Assembly: GCA_017623055.1 (NCBI GenBank) | Contig: JAGAPX010000018.1 | Location: 1 to 64,000 of the forward strand | Reading direction: 5' to 3' | Source: Phascolarctobacterium sp. | GTDB taxonomy: Bacteria; Bacillota; Negativicutes; Acidaminococcales; Acidaminococcaceae | Length of the DNA: 64,000 nt | Part shown: one piece after another, positions 1-14,775 of the stretch | How the letters are laid out: every line of letters starts with the position of its first letter | Numbering within the stretch: the first letter of the stretch is position 1 | Notes under the pieces: model-generated | What the model was told of the DNA's origin: nothing | Databases searched by the model: none | What the model saw: only the letters and a program-made list of their open reading frames with translations | Translations under genes and position numbers: made by a program

Positions 1-1352
1 ATACCAGTAGCATTAATTATCTTATCAACATTGCAATCCAAGCGTAACAATTGAGCGATTGCGTAAACTCTATCATCAGTACCAGCTTCAATGTACTTTA
101 ACAATTCATCCTGACCCATGGAGTCAAACTTGGGATGTTTCACGTGAAACAATCCTATCTCAAGGGAACGTACTGCTTTTAAAAAGCTTTCCTCAAAATT
201 TCTACCAATGCTCATAACCTCGCCGGTCGCTTTCATCTGGGTTCCTAAGGTGTTATCTGCATCAGTAAATTTATCAAAAGGGAAACGCGGCATTTTCGTC
301 ACTACATAATCAAGTGCAGGCTCAAAGGCAGCAGGCGTATTGGCTAACATTATTTCGTCCAGCGTCATACCAATCCCGATTTTGGCAGATACGCGGGCAA
401 TGGGATATCCACTTGCTTTAGATGCCAAGGCAGAAGAACGGGACACTCTTGGATTTACTTCTATTAAATAATATTGGAAGGAATGTGGGTCAAGAGCAAA
501 CTGCACATTGCAACCGCCTTCAATTTTCAACGCACGAATAATTTTCAAAGCGCTGTCTCTAAGCATTTGGTATTCTTTGTTTGTCAAAGTTTGAGACGGA
601 CAAACTACAATGGAATCACCAGTATGTATGCCTACGGGGTCAAGGTTTTCCATATTGCAGATTGTAATAGCAGTATCGTTGCTATCACGCATAACTTCAT
701 ATTCAATTTCTTTATAGCCCTTAATGCTCTTTTCTACCAACACCTGCTTAACAGGAGAAAGAGCAAGGGCATTTTTCATTAACGCTCTAAATTCAGAAGC
801 ATTATCTGCAAAGCCACCGCCAGTACCACCCAAAGTAAAGGCTGGACGCAAAACTACGGGATACCCAATCCTTTGGGCAATGGTCAAACCCTCTTCAAGA
901 TTAGTAGCAATGTCAGAAGGAAGAACAGGTTCACCCAAGCTTTGACATAGTTCCTTAAAAAGCTCCCTATCCTCCGCCTGTTCAATACTTTTACTAGATG
1001 TTCCTAAAAGTTCAACACCACAGTCAGCAAGCACGCCCTTTTTTTCCAGCTGCATAGCAAGATTCAAGCCTGTTTGTCCGCCAATCCCAGGAAGAATGGC
1101 ATCAGGATGCTCACGATAAATAATTTTTGTCAGGTATTCCAAAGTCAACGGTTCCATGTAAACCTTATCGGCAATACTGGGATCTGTCATAATGGTAGCA
1201 GGATTAGAATTGCACAGCACTATTTCGTACCCTTCTTCTTTTAAGGCAAGGCACGCCTGAGTTCCAGCATAATCAAATTCAGCAGCTTGTCCTATAACAA
1301 TAGGACCACTACCAATCACCAGAACCTTTTTAATATCCGTTCTTTTAGGCAT
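1..1352 (-). CDS. carB: Carbamoyl-phosphate synthase large subunit, 3' part outside window
   Basis: It makes carbamoyl phosphate from bicarbonate, ATP and the ammonia channelled from CarA, for pyrimidine and arginine synthesis. Translation from ATG at 1352 gives [20 protein letters not shown], then the pre-ATP-grasp and first ATP-grasp domains, including GGTGGG and the EVNPR metal/ATP motif. About 450 of the usual ~1070 residues are present; the rest lies beyond position 1. The start overlaps the carA stop by 8 bases and has an AGGAGG ribosome site inside carA, so the two are translationally coupled. The coding sequence contains a perfect parS site, which here encodes FHVKH. Confidence 0.97.
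   Translation of the reverse strand, partial: MPKRTDIKKVLVIGSGPIVIGQAAEFDYAGTQACLALKEEGYEIVLCNSNPATIMTDPSIADKVYMEPLTLEYLTKIIYREHPDAILPGIGGQTGLNLAMQLEKKGVLADCGVELLGTSSKSIEQAEDRELFKELCQSLGEPVLPSDIATNLEEGLTIAQRIGYPVVLRPAFTLGGTGGGFADNASEFRALMKNALALSPVKQVLVEKSIKGYKEIEYEVMRDSNDTAITICNMENLDPVGIHTGDSIVVCPSQTLTNKEYQMLRDSALKIIRALKIEGGCNVQFALDPHSFQYYLIEVNPRVSRSSALASKASGYPIARVSAKIGIGMTLDEIMLANTPAAFEPALDYVVTKMPRFPFDKFTDADNTLGTQMKATGEVMSIGRNFEESFLKAVRSLEIGLFHVKHPKFDSMGQDELLKYIEAGTDDRVYAIAQLLRLDCNVDKIINATG
136..151. other. parS centromere site (ParB/Spo0J-type) inside carB
   Basis: The sequence TGTTTCACGTGAAACA is a perfect 16-base palindrome identical to the bacterial parS consensus bound by ParB/Spo0J. 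It lies within the carB reading frame. Two further copies occur at 46879 and 52919. parS sites normally cluster around the replication origin. Confidence 0.9.
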
Positions 1353-2442
1353 GCTCTTTCGCCTCCTCCATTAAATCAACAAACTGCTTAAAAAGATATT
1401 TCCCGTCCTGAGGACCGGGAGCGCTTTCAGGATGATACTGCACACTGAAAACCTTATCCTTCACGCAACGCATTCCTTCCACAGTATCATCAAGTATATT
1501 TAAATGAGTAATCTCTAAAGGAGTTGCCTTGATACTTTCCGGTTCCACTGCGTAGGAATGATTTTGAGAAGTTATTTCAATTTTATTATTTAACAAGTTG
1601 CGTACAGGATGATTGCCCCCACGATGACCAAATTTTAATTTATAGGTCTGCCCGCCATAGGCAAGAGCAAGCAGTTGATGACCAAGACAAATACCAAAGA
1701 TTGGATACTTACCCAAAAGCTTACGTATATTTTCAATTAGCTCTTGTACATCTTCGGGGTTACCCGGTCCATTGGAAAGAAAGATGCCATCAGGAGCAAT
1801 ACGCTCTATGACTTCCACAGATGTATTCCAAGGCACACGTGTCACCTGACAACCAAACTTGTTCAGCTCACGAATGATATTCATTTTTATGCCACAGTCT
1901 ATGGCAACCACATGAAATTTAGGATTCTTCACATTATAGCGCCACATACATTGACAACTTACCTGTTCAACAGCATCTGTAGGCAAGACACTTACCCTTA
2001 AAATTTCTAAACCTACATCCAAAGGAGTACTCGCCTTAGTTATCAATGCCTTAGAACTACCAAAATCTCTTATGGCACGTGTCAGCTTGCGTGTATCAAC
2101 CCCATACACGCCTGGAATGCTAAATTCCTTCATTACCATAGCTAAAGTTTTAGTGCTGCGAAAATTGGAAGGCACATCATTATATTCTCTTACAATCATT
2201 GCCCCAATGGTAGGAGTTTCTGTTTCATAATCATCATCTGCCATACCATAGTTGCCAATTAAAGGATAGGTCATAACTACAGCTTGATTAGTATATGACG
2301 GGTCGGACAAAATTTCCTGATAGCCAGCCATAGACGTATTAAAAACTATCTCGCAAACCTTATCCTCGTCGTAGCCAAAACCAAAACCGTAATATTCCTG
2401 TCCATTTTCCAAAATAATTTTCTTATTATAATTCACGGTCAT
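1345..2442 (-). CDS. carA: Carbamoyl-phosphate synthase small (glutaminase) subunit
   Basis: Class I glutamine amidotransferase that hydrolyses glutamine and passes ammonia to CarB. It has 365 residues, a normal length. The N-terminal CPSase small domain is followed by the amidotransferase domain with the nucleophile in GICLGHQ and the His-Glu pair in [11 protein letters not shown] at 2442 lies 9 bases after purF, and the 3' end overlaps carB by 8 bases, so it belongs to the compact purC-guaA-pyrG-purF-carA-carB run. No separate promoter is evident. Confidence 0.97.
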   Translation of the reverse strand: MTVNYNKKIILENGQEYYGFGFGYDEDKVCEIVFNTSMAGYQEILSDPSYTNQAVVMTYPLIGNYGMADDDYETETPTIGAMIVREYNDVPSNFRSTKTLAMVMKEFSIPGVYGVDTRKLTRAIRDFGSSKALITKASTPLDVGLEILRVSVLPTDAVEQVSCQCMWRYNVKNPKFHVVAIDCGIKMNIIRELNKFGCQVTRVPWNTSVEVIERIAPDGIFLSNGPGNPEDVQELIENIRKLLGKYPIFGICLGHQLLALAYGGQTYKLKFGHRGGNHPVRNLLNNKIEITSQNHSYAVEPESIKATPLEITHLNILDDTVEGMRCVKDKVFSVQYHPESAPGPQDGKYLFKQFVDLMEEAKEHA

Positions 2443-2451
2443 AAGAGCACC

Positions 2452-7036
<4,585 letters not shown>

Positions 7037-7079
7037 TCCAAAACTCCATCCATTATTTTTAGCATCTATTACACTAAAC

Positions 7080-7793
7080 TTAAATACGTTCTTGCAAACG
7101 CTTCATTATTTCTGCATAAGCTTCTTCTACGCCACCAAGGTCACGACGAAAACGATCTTTATCTAATTTTTCCCCAGTCTTGCTATCCCACAAGCGACTG
7201 GTATCAGGGCTAATCTCGTCCGCTAAAACAATGGTTCCATCATACAAGCGACCAAACTCTAATTTGAAATCCACCAAGGTTACCCCACACTCATCCCAAA
7301 AAGCCTTTAAAATTTCATTTACCTGCAAGGCATATTTTTTAATAAGTGTAATTTCTTCTTCTGTTGCCAGCTTCAAGGCTACAGCATGCTCCTCATTAAG
7401 CAATGGGTCTTCCAAAGCATCATTCTTATAAGAAAATTCAATGGTGGGTTTTGAAAAGACAATACCCTCTGCAACGCCATAGTGTTTGGCAAAGGAGCCC
7501 GCACTGACATTACGCACAATCACTTCTAAAGGTACGATGCTTACTTTTTTCACAAGGGTTTCCCTGTCATTGAGTTCCTCTACAAAATGAGTAGGCACGC
7601 CCATTTTCTCCAGTCGTTGCATCAGAAGGTTACTCATCTTATTATTGATAACCCCCTTGCCAACTATAGTCCCCTTTTTTAAGCCGTTAAATGCAGTAGC
7701 ATCGTCCTTGTAAGAGACAATGACAAGTCTCGGATCAGGAGTGCTATATAATTTTTTTGCTTTACCTTCGTATAATTCGTGAATTTTCTCCAT
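7080..7793 (-). CDS. purC: Phosphoribosylaminoimidazole-succinocarboxamide synthase
   Basis: SAICAR synthetase of the purine pathway; it joins aspartate to CAIR with ATP. The start is placed at ATG 7793 ([16 protein letters not shown]), preceded by AGAGGGG; the longer in-frame extension to 7847 would cover the amtB terminator and lacks family similarity. The 237 residues match the family. Signature motifs include YEGKAKKLY, the RNVSAGS segment and the DEISPD metal/aspartate region. It is the first gene of the run toward carB. Only ~37 bases separate it from the amtB terminator, so that hairpin may lie in its leader. Confidence 0.95.
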   Translation of the reverse strand: MEKIHELYEGKAKKLYSTPDPRLVIVSYKDDATAFNGLKKGTIVGKGVINNKMSNLLMQRLEKMGVPTHFVEELNDRETLVKKVSIVPLEVIVRNVSAGSFAKHYGVAEGIVFSKPTIEFSYKNDALEDPLLNEEHAVALKLATEEEITLIKKYALQVNEILKAFWDECGVTLVDFKLEFGRLYDGTIVLADEISPDTSRLWDSKTGEKLDKDRFRRDLGGVEEAYAEIMKRLQERI

Positions 7794-7829
7794 TTTGGTT
7801 CCCCTCTTTATATTTCTAAGACAAACGCC

Positions 7830-7858
7830 AAAAAGTTGGATGAACAATCCAACTTTTT
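7830..7858 (-). terminator. Intrinsic terminator after amtB
   Basis: A perfect 12-bp stem (AAAAAGTTGGAT / ATCCAACTTTTT) with a 5-base loop ends in a T-run on the minus strand, just downstream of amtB. Because it lies only ~37 bases before purC, it could also form in a purC leader transcript. Confidence 0.8.
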
Positions 7859-7877
7859 GACACCCTATAATTTTTAT

Positions 7878-9173
7878 TTAATTCTTTTCCAGTACAAAGT
7901 CTGCATAAGCTCTTACTATACCATGTTCAGCAGTATCAAGGCCTTTAACTTCTTCCTCCTCACTAACACGTAACCCAAATATTTTATCAATGAAGCTAAA
8001 GGTTAAAAGCATCATCACTGTAGTCCAAGCCAAAATGCCCAGAACGCCAAGGCATTGTACTGTTATCAATTCAGCTTTGCCCGTATATAACAAGCCTTCC
8101 AAACCAGCAGGTGCTTCTGGATTTGCTAAAAGACCTACTGCTAACGTACCCCAAATCCCGCTTACAAGATGCACGCCAACTGCACCAACAGGGTCGTCAA
8201 TATGTAGCTTCATATCCAAAAATTCTATGGATTCTACCACCAGAATGCCAGATACAACACCTACAACAAGGGCGCCCACTCCGTCCAGTGCATCACAACC
8301 AGCAGTGATACCAACTAAGCCAGCCAAAGAGGCATTTATACACATGGAAACATCTGGTTTGCCAAGCTTATACCAGGTATAAAGCATTGTAGTAAAGGTA
8401 GCAGCTGCCGGGGCTATGGTTGTTGTAAGGAAGATGGAAGTCAAAGCGGATATGTCCCAAGCAGCTGCACCATTAAAACCATACCAGCCAAACCATAGAA
8501 TGAAGCTGCCCATTGCCCCCAAGACTATGGAATGACCGGGAATGGCATTAACCTTAATAATTTCCCCAGTTTCGTCTTCAATATATTTTCCTAAACGCGG
8601 GCCTACCATGATGGCGCCAATAAGTGCGCTTAACCCACCAACAGTGTGGATGGCAGCAGAGCCTGCAAAATCATGGAATCCTTTTTGAGCGAGCCAGCCT
8701 TGGCTGTTCCACACCCAACCTGCTTCCACCGGATAAACAAACAGAGAAATCATTGCAGAATATAAACAATATGAGCTAAATTTTGTTCTTTCTGCCATAG
8801 CGCCAGACACAATGGTTGCAGCCGTAGCGCAGAACACCAGATTAAACACAAAATTGGACGCATGGTTTTTAATAAAGCCTGAGAAATCAGTAATAATTTC
8901 CAGATTAGGAATGCCAATAATTCCAAAGGCATAATCTTCTGCCATCATCAGGCTAAAGCCTACAAACATAAAACAGATTGTACCAATGCAAAAGTCCATT
9001 AAGTTTTTCATAATAATATTGCCAGCATTTTTCGCTCTAGTGAAACCACTTTCTACCATAGCGAAGCCTGCTTGCATAAAGAACACCAAAGCAGCACCCA
9101 TTAAAAACCAAACGCCAAAAACTTCACTTCTTGCTATATCCGAAGTGAGCTTTGTAATTTCTCCTAAATTCAT
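7878..9173 (-). CDS. amtB: Ammonium transporter (Amt family)
   Basis: Integral inner-membrane ammonium channel/transporter of 431 residues. It starts MNLGEITKLTSDIARSEV and has about eleven hydrophobic helices. Amt signatures include AGFAMVESGFTRAKNAGN, the conserved phenylalanine gate region and the pore histidine segment GSAAIHTVGG. GAGGGG precedes ATG 9173. It lies 40 bases downstream of glnA with no terminator between, so they are probably co-transcribed under ANTAR control. No glnK/PII gene is visible beside it. Confidence 0.96.
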   Translation of the reverse strand: MNLGEITKLTSDIARSEVFGVWFLMGAALVFFMQAGFAMVESGFTRAKNAGNIIMKNLMDFCIGTICFMFVGFSLMMAEDYAFGIIGIPNLEIITDFSGFIKNHASNFVFNLVFCATAATIVSGAMAERTKFSSYCLYSAMISLFVYPVEAGWVWNSQGWLAQKGFHDFAGSAAIHTVGGLSALIGAIMVGPRLGKYIEDETGEIIKVNAIPGHSIVLGAMGSFILWFGWYGFNGAAAWDISALTSIFLTTTIAPAAATFTTMLYTWYKLGKPDVSMCINASLAGLVGITAGCDALDGVGALVVGVVSGILVVESIEFLDMKLHIDDPVGAVGVHLVSGIWGTLAVGLLANPEAPAGLEGLLYTGKAELITVQCLGVLGILAWTTVMMLLTFSFIDKIFGLRVSEEEEVKGLDTAEHGIVRAYADFVLEKN

Positions 9174-9213
9174 AAAAATCCCCTCATTTTCCCCTCATTA
9201 TGGCCTTTCATTT

Positions 9214-11310
9214 TTATTTCACACCAAACAGCAAGTCGCTATAGGTGGGAAACGGCCAATATTTTTTTGCTGTCAAAAGCTCTGCTTCATCGCAGGCAAT
9301 TCTCAGCGCATTCATTTTTTCTAACACATTGTCACGAATAGCATTAGCTTCATCAACAACATCTTTTGCTTCGTGCAGTTCTTGCAGTGCCATTTCTAAT
9401 TCTTCTATGCAGCTTGCAATTCTATCTGTCAAAGCAGAAAGATTTTTAATAAGCTTGCTTTCGTATTTACAAGGCAAATTTGCATCAACAAGTCTTTTTG
9501 CTGCTACAGCCTTGGCAACATCAGCGGCATAAGCTTCAACCGCAGGTGCGATAAGCGTTTTTGCCATGTTCACCATTGTATTGGCTTCAATCACGACGGT
9601 CTTGCAATAATTTTCCAGTTGAATTTCACATCTGGATTTCAATTCCGTTTCCGTAAAGACTTTATGACCGACAAGCATATCCACATTCTTTTTATCTAAT
9701 ACGTGGGGTATGCAATCAGGAGTGGTGCGATAATTACACAAGCCTCTTTGTTCAGTTGCCTCTTTTATCCAAGCTTCATCGTAACCATTGCCATTAAAAA
9801 TAATGCGTTTATGGTCTTTGATAGTTTTCTTAATCATTTCATGTAAGGCAGTTTCAAAATCTGCTACGCCTTCCAATCTATCTGCGTAAATTTTTAAACT
9901 TTCTGCCACAGCTGCATTCAACATAATGTTGGCACAAGCAATGCTGTTAGAAGAACCAAGCATACGGAACTCAAATTTATTGCCAGTAAAGGCAAAGGGA
10001 GAAGTTCTGTTGCGGTCAGTAGTATCACGATTGAACTTAGGTAACACATCAACGCCAAGCTTCAACTGTGTTTTTGCTGCGCCTTTATACGGATTGCCAG
10101 TTTCGATAGCTTCCAAAACTTCTGTAAGCTCATCGCCCAAGAACATAGATACAACTGCCGGCGGAGCTTCGTTAGCTCCAAGGCGATGGTCATTTCCAGC
10201 AGTAGCCACGGAAATACGCAATAAGTCTTGGTAATCGTCGACAGCTTTTATCACTGCGCACAAGAACAATAAAAATTGTGCATTTTCATAAGGCGTAGCA
10301 CCCGGTGCCAACAAGTTAATACCAGTATTAGTCGCCATGGACCAGTTGTTATGCTTACCACTACCATTTACTCCCGCAAAGGGTTTTTCGTGTAACAAGC
10401 AAACCAAGCCGTGCTTGGCAGCAACCTTTTGCATAATCTCCATAGTTAGTTGGTTGTGGTCTGTAGCAATATTCGTGGTTGTAAAAATTGGAGCCAGCTC
10501 ATGCTGTGCAGGAGCAACTTCATTGTGTTCAGTTTTTGCTAGAACGCCCAGCTTCCACAATTCTTCATTCAGTTCTGCCATAAAAGCAGCAACCTTAGGT
10601 TTTATGGCACCAAAATAATGGTCGTCCATTTCTTGTCCCTTAGGAGGTTTGGCACCGAAAAGCGTTCTGCCAGTAAATTTAAGGTCAGGACGTTGTTCAT
10701 ACATTTCTTTGCTAATCAAAAAATATTCCTGTTCCGGACCTACATTGGTGTGTACACTTTTCACCTCCTTATTGCCAAATAATTTCAGAATGCGCAATGC
10801 TTGTTTATTCAACGCCGCCATAGAACGCAAAAGAGGAGTCTTTTTATCTAAGGCTTCACCATTGTAAGCACAGAAGGCTGTGGGAATACATAAGGTTTTA
10901 TCTTTGATAAAGGCAAATGATGTAGGATCCCAAGCAGTATAACCCCTAGCCTCAAAAGTGGCACGCAAGCCACCGGACGGAAAAGAAGAAGCATCTGGTT
11001 CGCCTTGAATAAGCTCTTTACCGGAGAACTCCATAATTACTCCACCATCATCAGTAGGCGCAATAAAGCTATCATGCTTTTCGGCGGTAATGCCTGTCAA
11101 AGGTTGGAACCAGTGTGTAAAATGGGTAGCACCGTTGGCAACAGCCCAATCTTTCATAGCATCAGCAACTACGCTGGCAACGCTACTATCCAAACGAACC
11201 CCTTCCTCTCTGGTTTTTTTCAGAGATTCATATACCTCTGTTGGCAATTTGGCTTTCATAACCTTGTCATTAAAAACCAAGCAGCCAAAATAATCAGGTA
11301 CACTTCTCAT
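9214..11310 (-). CDS. glnN: Type III glutamine synthetase (GlnN family)
   Basis: Makes glutamine from glutamate, ammonia and ATP. The 698-residue length is that of GSIII and far longer than type I enzymes (~450). Sequence signs are the N-terminal [20 protein letters not shown], the catalytic region around [28 protein letters not shown], and the ATP-site stretch [11 protein letters not shown]. An AGGAGG site precedes ATG 11310. It is followed by amtB, with a consensus promoter 160 bases upstream and an attenuator-like leader between. Together with the ANTAR gene it forms a nitrogen-assimilation unit. Confidence 0.95.
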   Translation of the reverse strand: MRSVPDYFGCLVFNDKVMKAKLPTEVYESLKKTREEGVRLDSSVASVVADAMKDWAVANGATHFTHWFQPLTGITAEKHDSFIAPTDDGGVIMEFSGKELIQGEPDASSFPSGGLRATFEARGYTAWDPTSFAFIKDKTLCIPTAFCAYNGEALDKKTPLLRSMAALNKQALRILKLFGNKEVKSVHTNVGPEQEYFLISKEMYEQRPDLKFTGRTLFGAKPPKGQEMDDHYFGAIKPKVAAFMAELNEELWKLGVLAKTEHNEVAPAQHELAPIFTTTNIATDHNQLTMEIMQKVAAKHGLVCLLHEKPFAGVNGSGKHNNWSMATNTGINLLAPGATPYENAQFLLFLCAVIKAVDDYQDLLRISVATAGNDHRLGANEAPPAVVSMFLGDELTEVLEAIETGNPYKGAAKTQLKLGVDVLPKFNRDTTDRNRTSPFAFTGNKFEFRMLGSSNSIACANIMLNAAVAESLKIYADRLEGVADFETALHEMIKKTIKDHKRIIFNGNGYDEAWIKEATEQRGLCNYRTTPDCIPHVLDKKNVDMLVGHKVFTETELKSRCEIQLENYCKTVVIEANTMVNMAKTLIAPAVEAYAADVAKAVAAKRLVDANLPCKYESKLIKNLSALTDRIASCIEELEMALQELHEAKDVVDEANAIRDNVLEKMNALRIACDEAELLTAKKYWPFPTYSDLLFGVK

Positions 11311-11342
11311 AATGAAATCCTCCTTCTGCTTTATTTGTAAAT

Positions 11343-11389
11343 AAAAAAGGCGACTCTGATGCTACAAACATCAAAGACGCCATTGCCTT
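11343..11389 (-). promoter_or_regulatory. glnN leader: terminator plus overlapping ANTAR-type hairpin
   Basis: Read on the minus strand, a strong hairpin (11349-11381, arms GGCGTCTTTGATG / CATCAGAGTCGCC) ends in a run of T just upstream of glnN. This is an intrinsic terminator placed inside the leader. A second hairpin at 11374-11389 (AAGGC, hexaloop AATGGC, GTCTT) shares eight bases with the 5' arm of the terminator, so the two are mutually exclusive. Its six-base loop with A at position 1 and G at position 4 fits the described ANTAR RNA loop. The usual first hairpin is not clear; a small stem at 11442-11458 with a 5-base loop is the only candidate. Confidence 0.65.
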
Positions 11390-11468
11390 ACAAACATATT
11401 AGATTTTCTAAATTACATCCCCAAAAAGTTTCCTTATTTTTAAAAGCCATTTGCTTTTTACGTTTTGA

Positions 11469-11497
11469 ATTATACACCCCATATCGAACATTGTCAA
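11469..11497 (-). promoter_or_regulatory. Consensus sigma-70/A promoter for glnN-amtB
   Basis: On the minus strand TTGACA (11497-11492) and TATAAT (11474-11469) are both perfect and separated by exactly 17 bases. Transcription would begin near 11462 and yield a leader of about 150 bases before the glnN start. Confidence 0.85.
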
Positions 11498-11561
11498 CGA
11501 ATCCTTTGTGAACTTTTTCTGAATCATCCAATCTGAAATATTGCGAAAATTTGCTTATTCC

Positions 11562-11591
11562 TTGACACAGATGCACTTTAAGAACTATAAT
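11562..11591 (+). promoter_or_regulatory. Consensus promoter for the ANTAR regulator
   Basis: TTGACA (11562-11567) and TATAAT (11586-11591) with an 18-base spacer drive the plus-strand ANTAR gene, back to back with the glnN promoter. The leader of ~100 bases contains an inverted CCGAAC pair. Confidence 0.8.
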
Positions 11592-11618
11592 ATCCACGAA
11601 AAAAGCGATTGTATTTTA

Positions 11619-11653
11619 CCGAACAATTTTTATATTAATCAGTTATCGTTCGG
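11619..11653. promoter_or_regulatory. PurR-type operator (inverted CCGAAC boxes)
   Basis: CCGAACAAT at 11619 faces GTTCGG at 11648, with 23 bases between the cores. This matches the Bacillus PurR arrangement: PurBoxes with a CCGAAC core, inverted, about 17 bases between 13-14-base boxes. It sits just downstream of the ANTAR promoter, where a repressor could block it. Assignment to PurR is inference; no purR gene is in the window. Confidence 0.5.
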
Positions 11654-11698
11654 AATTAAAACCTCACCGCCAATAGTAATATCAAGGAGATTTGCCTT

Positions 11699-12283
11699 AT
11701 GAGTTTTAAAGAACATACCTACAACGTATTGATTCTTTCTGCATCTGAAAGTTTCAATGCAATTTTAGATAACATACTTCCTCAAGGCACTTATCCAGAA
11801 AAACATTTCTTTTCTAGCTTCGCAAACGCCAGCAAAGCACTGGAATCTAAAAGCTACGACTTTATAATCGTCAATACTTCTGCTCAAGCAGATGTTGGTA
11901 TCCGTTTCGCCTTGAACGCTTCCAAAGCCAATGGTAGTATCGTTCTGCTCCTAGTAAAAAGCGAAGACTACGATGAAACCTATGACCAGATTGCTGAACA
12001 AGGCATCTTCCTTCTTGGCAAACCTCTTGGCAAACAGACATTGCTTGCAACTATTTCCTGCATGGTAAGCGCCAAAGAACGGATGCGCTCCTTGACAAAT
12101 AAAGTTCATCTTGCGGAAGAACAAGCCGCTGAACTGCGTTTAACCAATAGAGCCAAATGGCTTTTAATTGGCAAGGAAGGCATGACCGAACAGGAGGCAC
12201 ACCGCTTTATAGAAAAACAAGCCATGGATTCCTGCTCGCCCCGCAAAAAGATTGCTCTCGAAATTATACATAGATACATTTAA
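11699..12283 (+). CDS. ANTAR-domain RNA-binding antiterminator
   Basis: A 194-residue regulator with an N-terminal receiver-like domain (about 8-120) and a C-terminal ANTAR helical bundle (about 135-190, ending RKKIALEIIHRYI). The position expected to hold the phosphorylated Asp reads FIIVNTS, so the acceptor appears replaced by Asn, while the switch Lys (GKP) remains; it may be a pseudo-receiver. ANTAR proteins bind paired hexaloop hairpins and prevent termination. It is divergent from glnN-amtB, whose leader has such a hairpin overlapping a terminator, so that operon is the likely target. AAGGAGA precedes ATG 11699. Confidence 0.85.
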   Translation: MSFKEHTYNVLILSASESFNAILDNILPQGTYPEKHFFSSFANASKALESKSYDFIIVNTSAQADVGIRFALNASKANGSIVLLLVKSEDYDETYDQIAEQGIFLLGKPLGKQTLLATISCMVSAKERMRSLTNKVHLAEEQAAELRLTNRAKWLLIGKEGMTEQEAHRFIEKQAMDSCSPRKKIALEIIHRYI

Positions 12284-12313
12284 ACAGCCCCACCCATAAA
12301 GGATGGTGCTGTT
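12283..12313. terminator. Bidirectional terminator between the ANTAR gene and pstB
   Basis: Arms AACAGCcCCA and TGGtGCTGTT pair with one internal mismatch and are followed by TTTATTTTTT on the plus strand, between two convergent genes. Confidence 0.7.
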
Positions 12314-12319
12314 TATTTT

Positions 12320-13069
12320 TTATCCAAACCGACCTTGCACATAGTCCTCTGTCTTTTTATTGGAGGGAGCAGTGAATATTTTACTAGTTTTATCAAATTC
12401 AACTAACTCACCCAAGAAAAAGAACGCTGTCCTATCTGAAACACGCGCTGCCTGCTGCATATTATGGGTAACTATGACGATGGTATACTCCTTTTTCAAA
12501 TTCAAGACCAATTTTTCAATTTTCATAGTGCTGATGGGGTCAAGTGCGCTGGTAGGTTCGTCCATTAAAAGCACTTCCGGCTTTACCGCCAACGCTCTCG
12601 CAATACAAAGTCTTTGCTGTTGCCCGCCAGAAAAGCTCAACGCACTTTTGTGCAATCTATCTTTTACCTCGTCCCAAACCGCAGCCTTAACTAAAGCTTC
12701 TTCTACAACCTCATCTAGAAGTGACTTCTGTTTTATACCATGAGTGCGCGGTCCAAAAGCAATGTTATCGTAAACGCTCATGGGAAATGGATTTGGCTTT
12801 TGGAATACCATGCCTACTCGCTTGCGCAGCAAATTAACATCCTGCACTTGGAAAATATCTTCCCCATCAAACAAAACCTTGCCCGTAACTTTACAGCCAT
12901 CAACCAAATCGTTCATTCTATTCAATGTTTTCAATAATGTGGTTTTACCACAACCGCTTGGCCCGATGAACGCAGTAACCTCTTTTCCCTTTATCTCCAT
13001 ATTTATGTTATGAAGTGCATGGAAGTCACCATAGTATAAATTCAGATTAGCAATTTCAAATTTATTCAT
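12320..13069 (-). CDS. pstB: Phosphate ABC transporter ATP-binding protein
   Basis: ATPase of the high-affinity phosphate importer, 249 residues. It has Walker [13 protein letters not shown], signature [16 protein letters not shown], Walker B VLLMDEP and the His-switch VTHNMQQ. The C-terminal [13 protein letters not shown] is typical of PstB. It is the last gene of pstSCAB and lies 1-2 bases from pstA. No phoU follows; the next gene is convergent. Confidence 0.97.
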   Translation of the reverse strand: MNKFEIANLNLYYGDFHALHNINMEIKGKEVTAFIGPSGCGKTTLLKTLNRMNDLVDGCKVTGKVLFDGEDIFQVQDVNLLRKRVGMVFQKPNPFPMSVYDNIAFGPRTHGIKQKSLLDEVVEEALVKAAVWDEVKDRLHKSALSFSGGQQQRLCIARALAVKPEVLLMDEPTSALDPISTMKIEKLVLNLKKEYTIVIVTHNMQQAARVSDRTAFFFLGELVEFDKTSKIFTAPSNKKTEDYVQGRFG

Positions 13070-13070
13070 C

Positions 13071-13916
13071 CTAATTCCCTCTCATTAACTTTCCAGCCAT
13101 CCAAGTAGAAGCCCCATTAATAATAACGGTAATTATCACTAACACAACCGCAGTCGCAAAGGCTTGCTCCATAAACAATCCCTCACTTGCCAGAACATAT
13201 AAATGTACTGCTAAAGACCGTCCTGAAGAAAACAAATCTTCTGGTAACTGGGCAACAGTACCGGCAGTATAAACCAAGGCTGCCGTTTCACCCATAATGC
13301 GTCCAATACTTAAGATTATCCCAGCTAAAATCCCAGGCACTGCCGCAGGCAAAACTACTACCAATACTGTACGCAACTTGTTAGCACCTAAAGCATAGCT
13401 TTCTTCCCTGTAGGATATAGGTACAGCTTGTAAAGCTTCTTCTGTAGTGCGGATAATCATCGGCAAAATCATAATCGCTACGGTACAGGCACCTGCGAGC
13501 AATGAATAACCCATTTGTAAGTAAATCACGAAGAACAACAAGCCAAACAAGCCATAAACCACCGAGGGAATCCCTGCCAAAGTATCCGTAGTCATATCCA
13601 TTATTGAAACAAACTTATTGCCCTTTTTAGCATACTCTACAAAATAGATGGCAGTACCTATCCCAATTGGAGCTGCCAAGCTCAAAGCAACCGCTACCAT
13701 AAGGAGGGTGTCTACTAAAGCAGGAAACAGGGAAACATTTTGGGTTGTATATTCAAGAGCAAATAACTCCCAACTTAAATAAGGAATCCCCTGCGCCAAG
13801 ATGTAGCCTATTAAAGAAATAAGGCTTAAAACATTTACTCCAGCAGCCAACCACACTGTTATCCCTAAAACCTTGGACGCAGTTGTAGCAGCTTGCATTT
13901 TGAAACAATTAACCAT
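13071..13916 (-). CDS. pstA: Phosphate ABC transporter permease PstA
   Basis: Inner-membrane permease with about six helices and the EAA-type loop ([17 protein letters not shown]). I start it at ATG 13916, which overlaps the pstC stop by 8 bases and has AAGGTGGGA upstream. A start at 13931 would give five extra residues and a start at 13898 would remove six. It is translationally coupled to pstC. Confidence 0.94.
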   Translation of the reverse strand: MVNCFKMQAATTASKVLGITVWLAAGVNVLSLISLIGYILAQGIPYLSWELFALEYTTQNVSLFPALVDTLLMVAVALSLAAPIGIGTAIYFVEYAKKGNKFVSIMDMTTDTLAGIPSVVYGLFGLLFFVIYLQMGYSLLAGACTVAIMILPMIIRTTEEALQAVPISYREESYALGANKLRTVLVVVLPAAVPGILAGIILSIGRIMGETAALVYTAGTVAQLPEDLFSSGRSLAVHLYVLASEGLFMEQAFATAVVLVIITVIINGASTWMAGKLMRGN

Positions 13917-14766
13917 TACCAAACATCCCACCTTTAAAATAAGCGAAGCTTAAATTCAGAAGCACAATAAATAAAAACAACACCAACGCTGTAGCAATCA
14001 AGGCATCATAATGCAAATCCGTAGCGTAACCCATTTCAATGACTATGTTTGTTGTCATGGTACGCACGCCTTCCAATAAACCTTGTGGCATACGCGCCTG
14101 ATTACCTGCCACCATTATTACTGCCATAGTTTCGCCCACTGCTCTGCCTAAGCCTAAGATTATCGCTGCCACAAGTCCACTTTTGGCAGCTGGAACAATG
14201 GTAAAAAATACACTCCTTACATGGTCAGCACCTAAAGCCAAGGCTCCCTCATAATAACTTTCTGGTACTGCCCTTAACGCCGCTTCTGCAACTGTAACAA
14301 TCGTAGGCAAAATCATAATTCCTAAAAGCAGGGCTGCCGTTAGCAAGCTGCTTCCCGTACCGCCAAAGTTATCGCGCACCAAGGGAACAAGCACTACTAA
14401 GCCAAAGAAGCCATAAATGACGGAAGGTATACCTGCCATAAGCTCTACTATCGGTTTGAAAAAACGGTAAAGCTTACGTGGACAAAAGCGTGCCATAAAA
14501 ATTGCTGTTAAAATTCCGATGGGTACGCCAAATATTAACGCGCACATCGTCACGTACATACTTCCCAAAATCATAGGCAGAATACCGTAAAGTTCACTGC
14601 TTGGTCTCCACCGTGTACCCAATAAAAATTTCATTACACCAATCTTTTCCAAGGCAGGCATACCACCAACAAATAAAAAACTGCAAATCATCACTACTGC
14701 TACTACTGATACAAACGCTATGCAGAAAAAGCTGTTTCTAAAAAATTTATCTTTTTGCAAGTTCAT
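13909..14766 (-). CDS. pstC: Phosphate ABC transporter permease PstC
   Basis: Second permease subunit, 285 residues and six predicted helices. Family motifs include the segment PIVELMAGIPSVIYGFFGL, the EAA loop ESYYEGALALGADHVRS and the GRAVGETMAVIMVAGN motif conserved in PstC. It follows pstS closely (9 bases) and precedes pstA, giving the standard SCAB order. Confidence 0.96.
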   Translation of the reverse strand: MNLQKDKFFRNSFFCIAFVSVVAVVMICSFLFVGGMPALEKIGVMKFLLGTRWRPSSELYGILPMILGSMYVTMCALIFGVPIGILTAIFMARFCPRKLYRFFKPIVELMAGIPSVIYGFFGLVVLVPLVRDNFGGTGSSLLTAALLLGIMILPTIVTVAEAALRAVPESYYEGALALGADHVRSVFFTIVPAAKSGLVAAIILGLGRAVGETMAVIMVAGNQARMPQGLLEGVRTMTTNIVIEMGYATDLHYDALIATALVLFLFIVLLNLSFAYFKGGMFGNG

Positions 14767-14775
14767 AACTATTAA

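Noticed and set aside
7794-7847. N-terminal extension of PurC
   Set aside because: It would be read through the amtB terminator hairpin, and the standard PurC N terminus begins at ATG 7793 after AGAGGGG.
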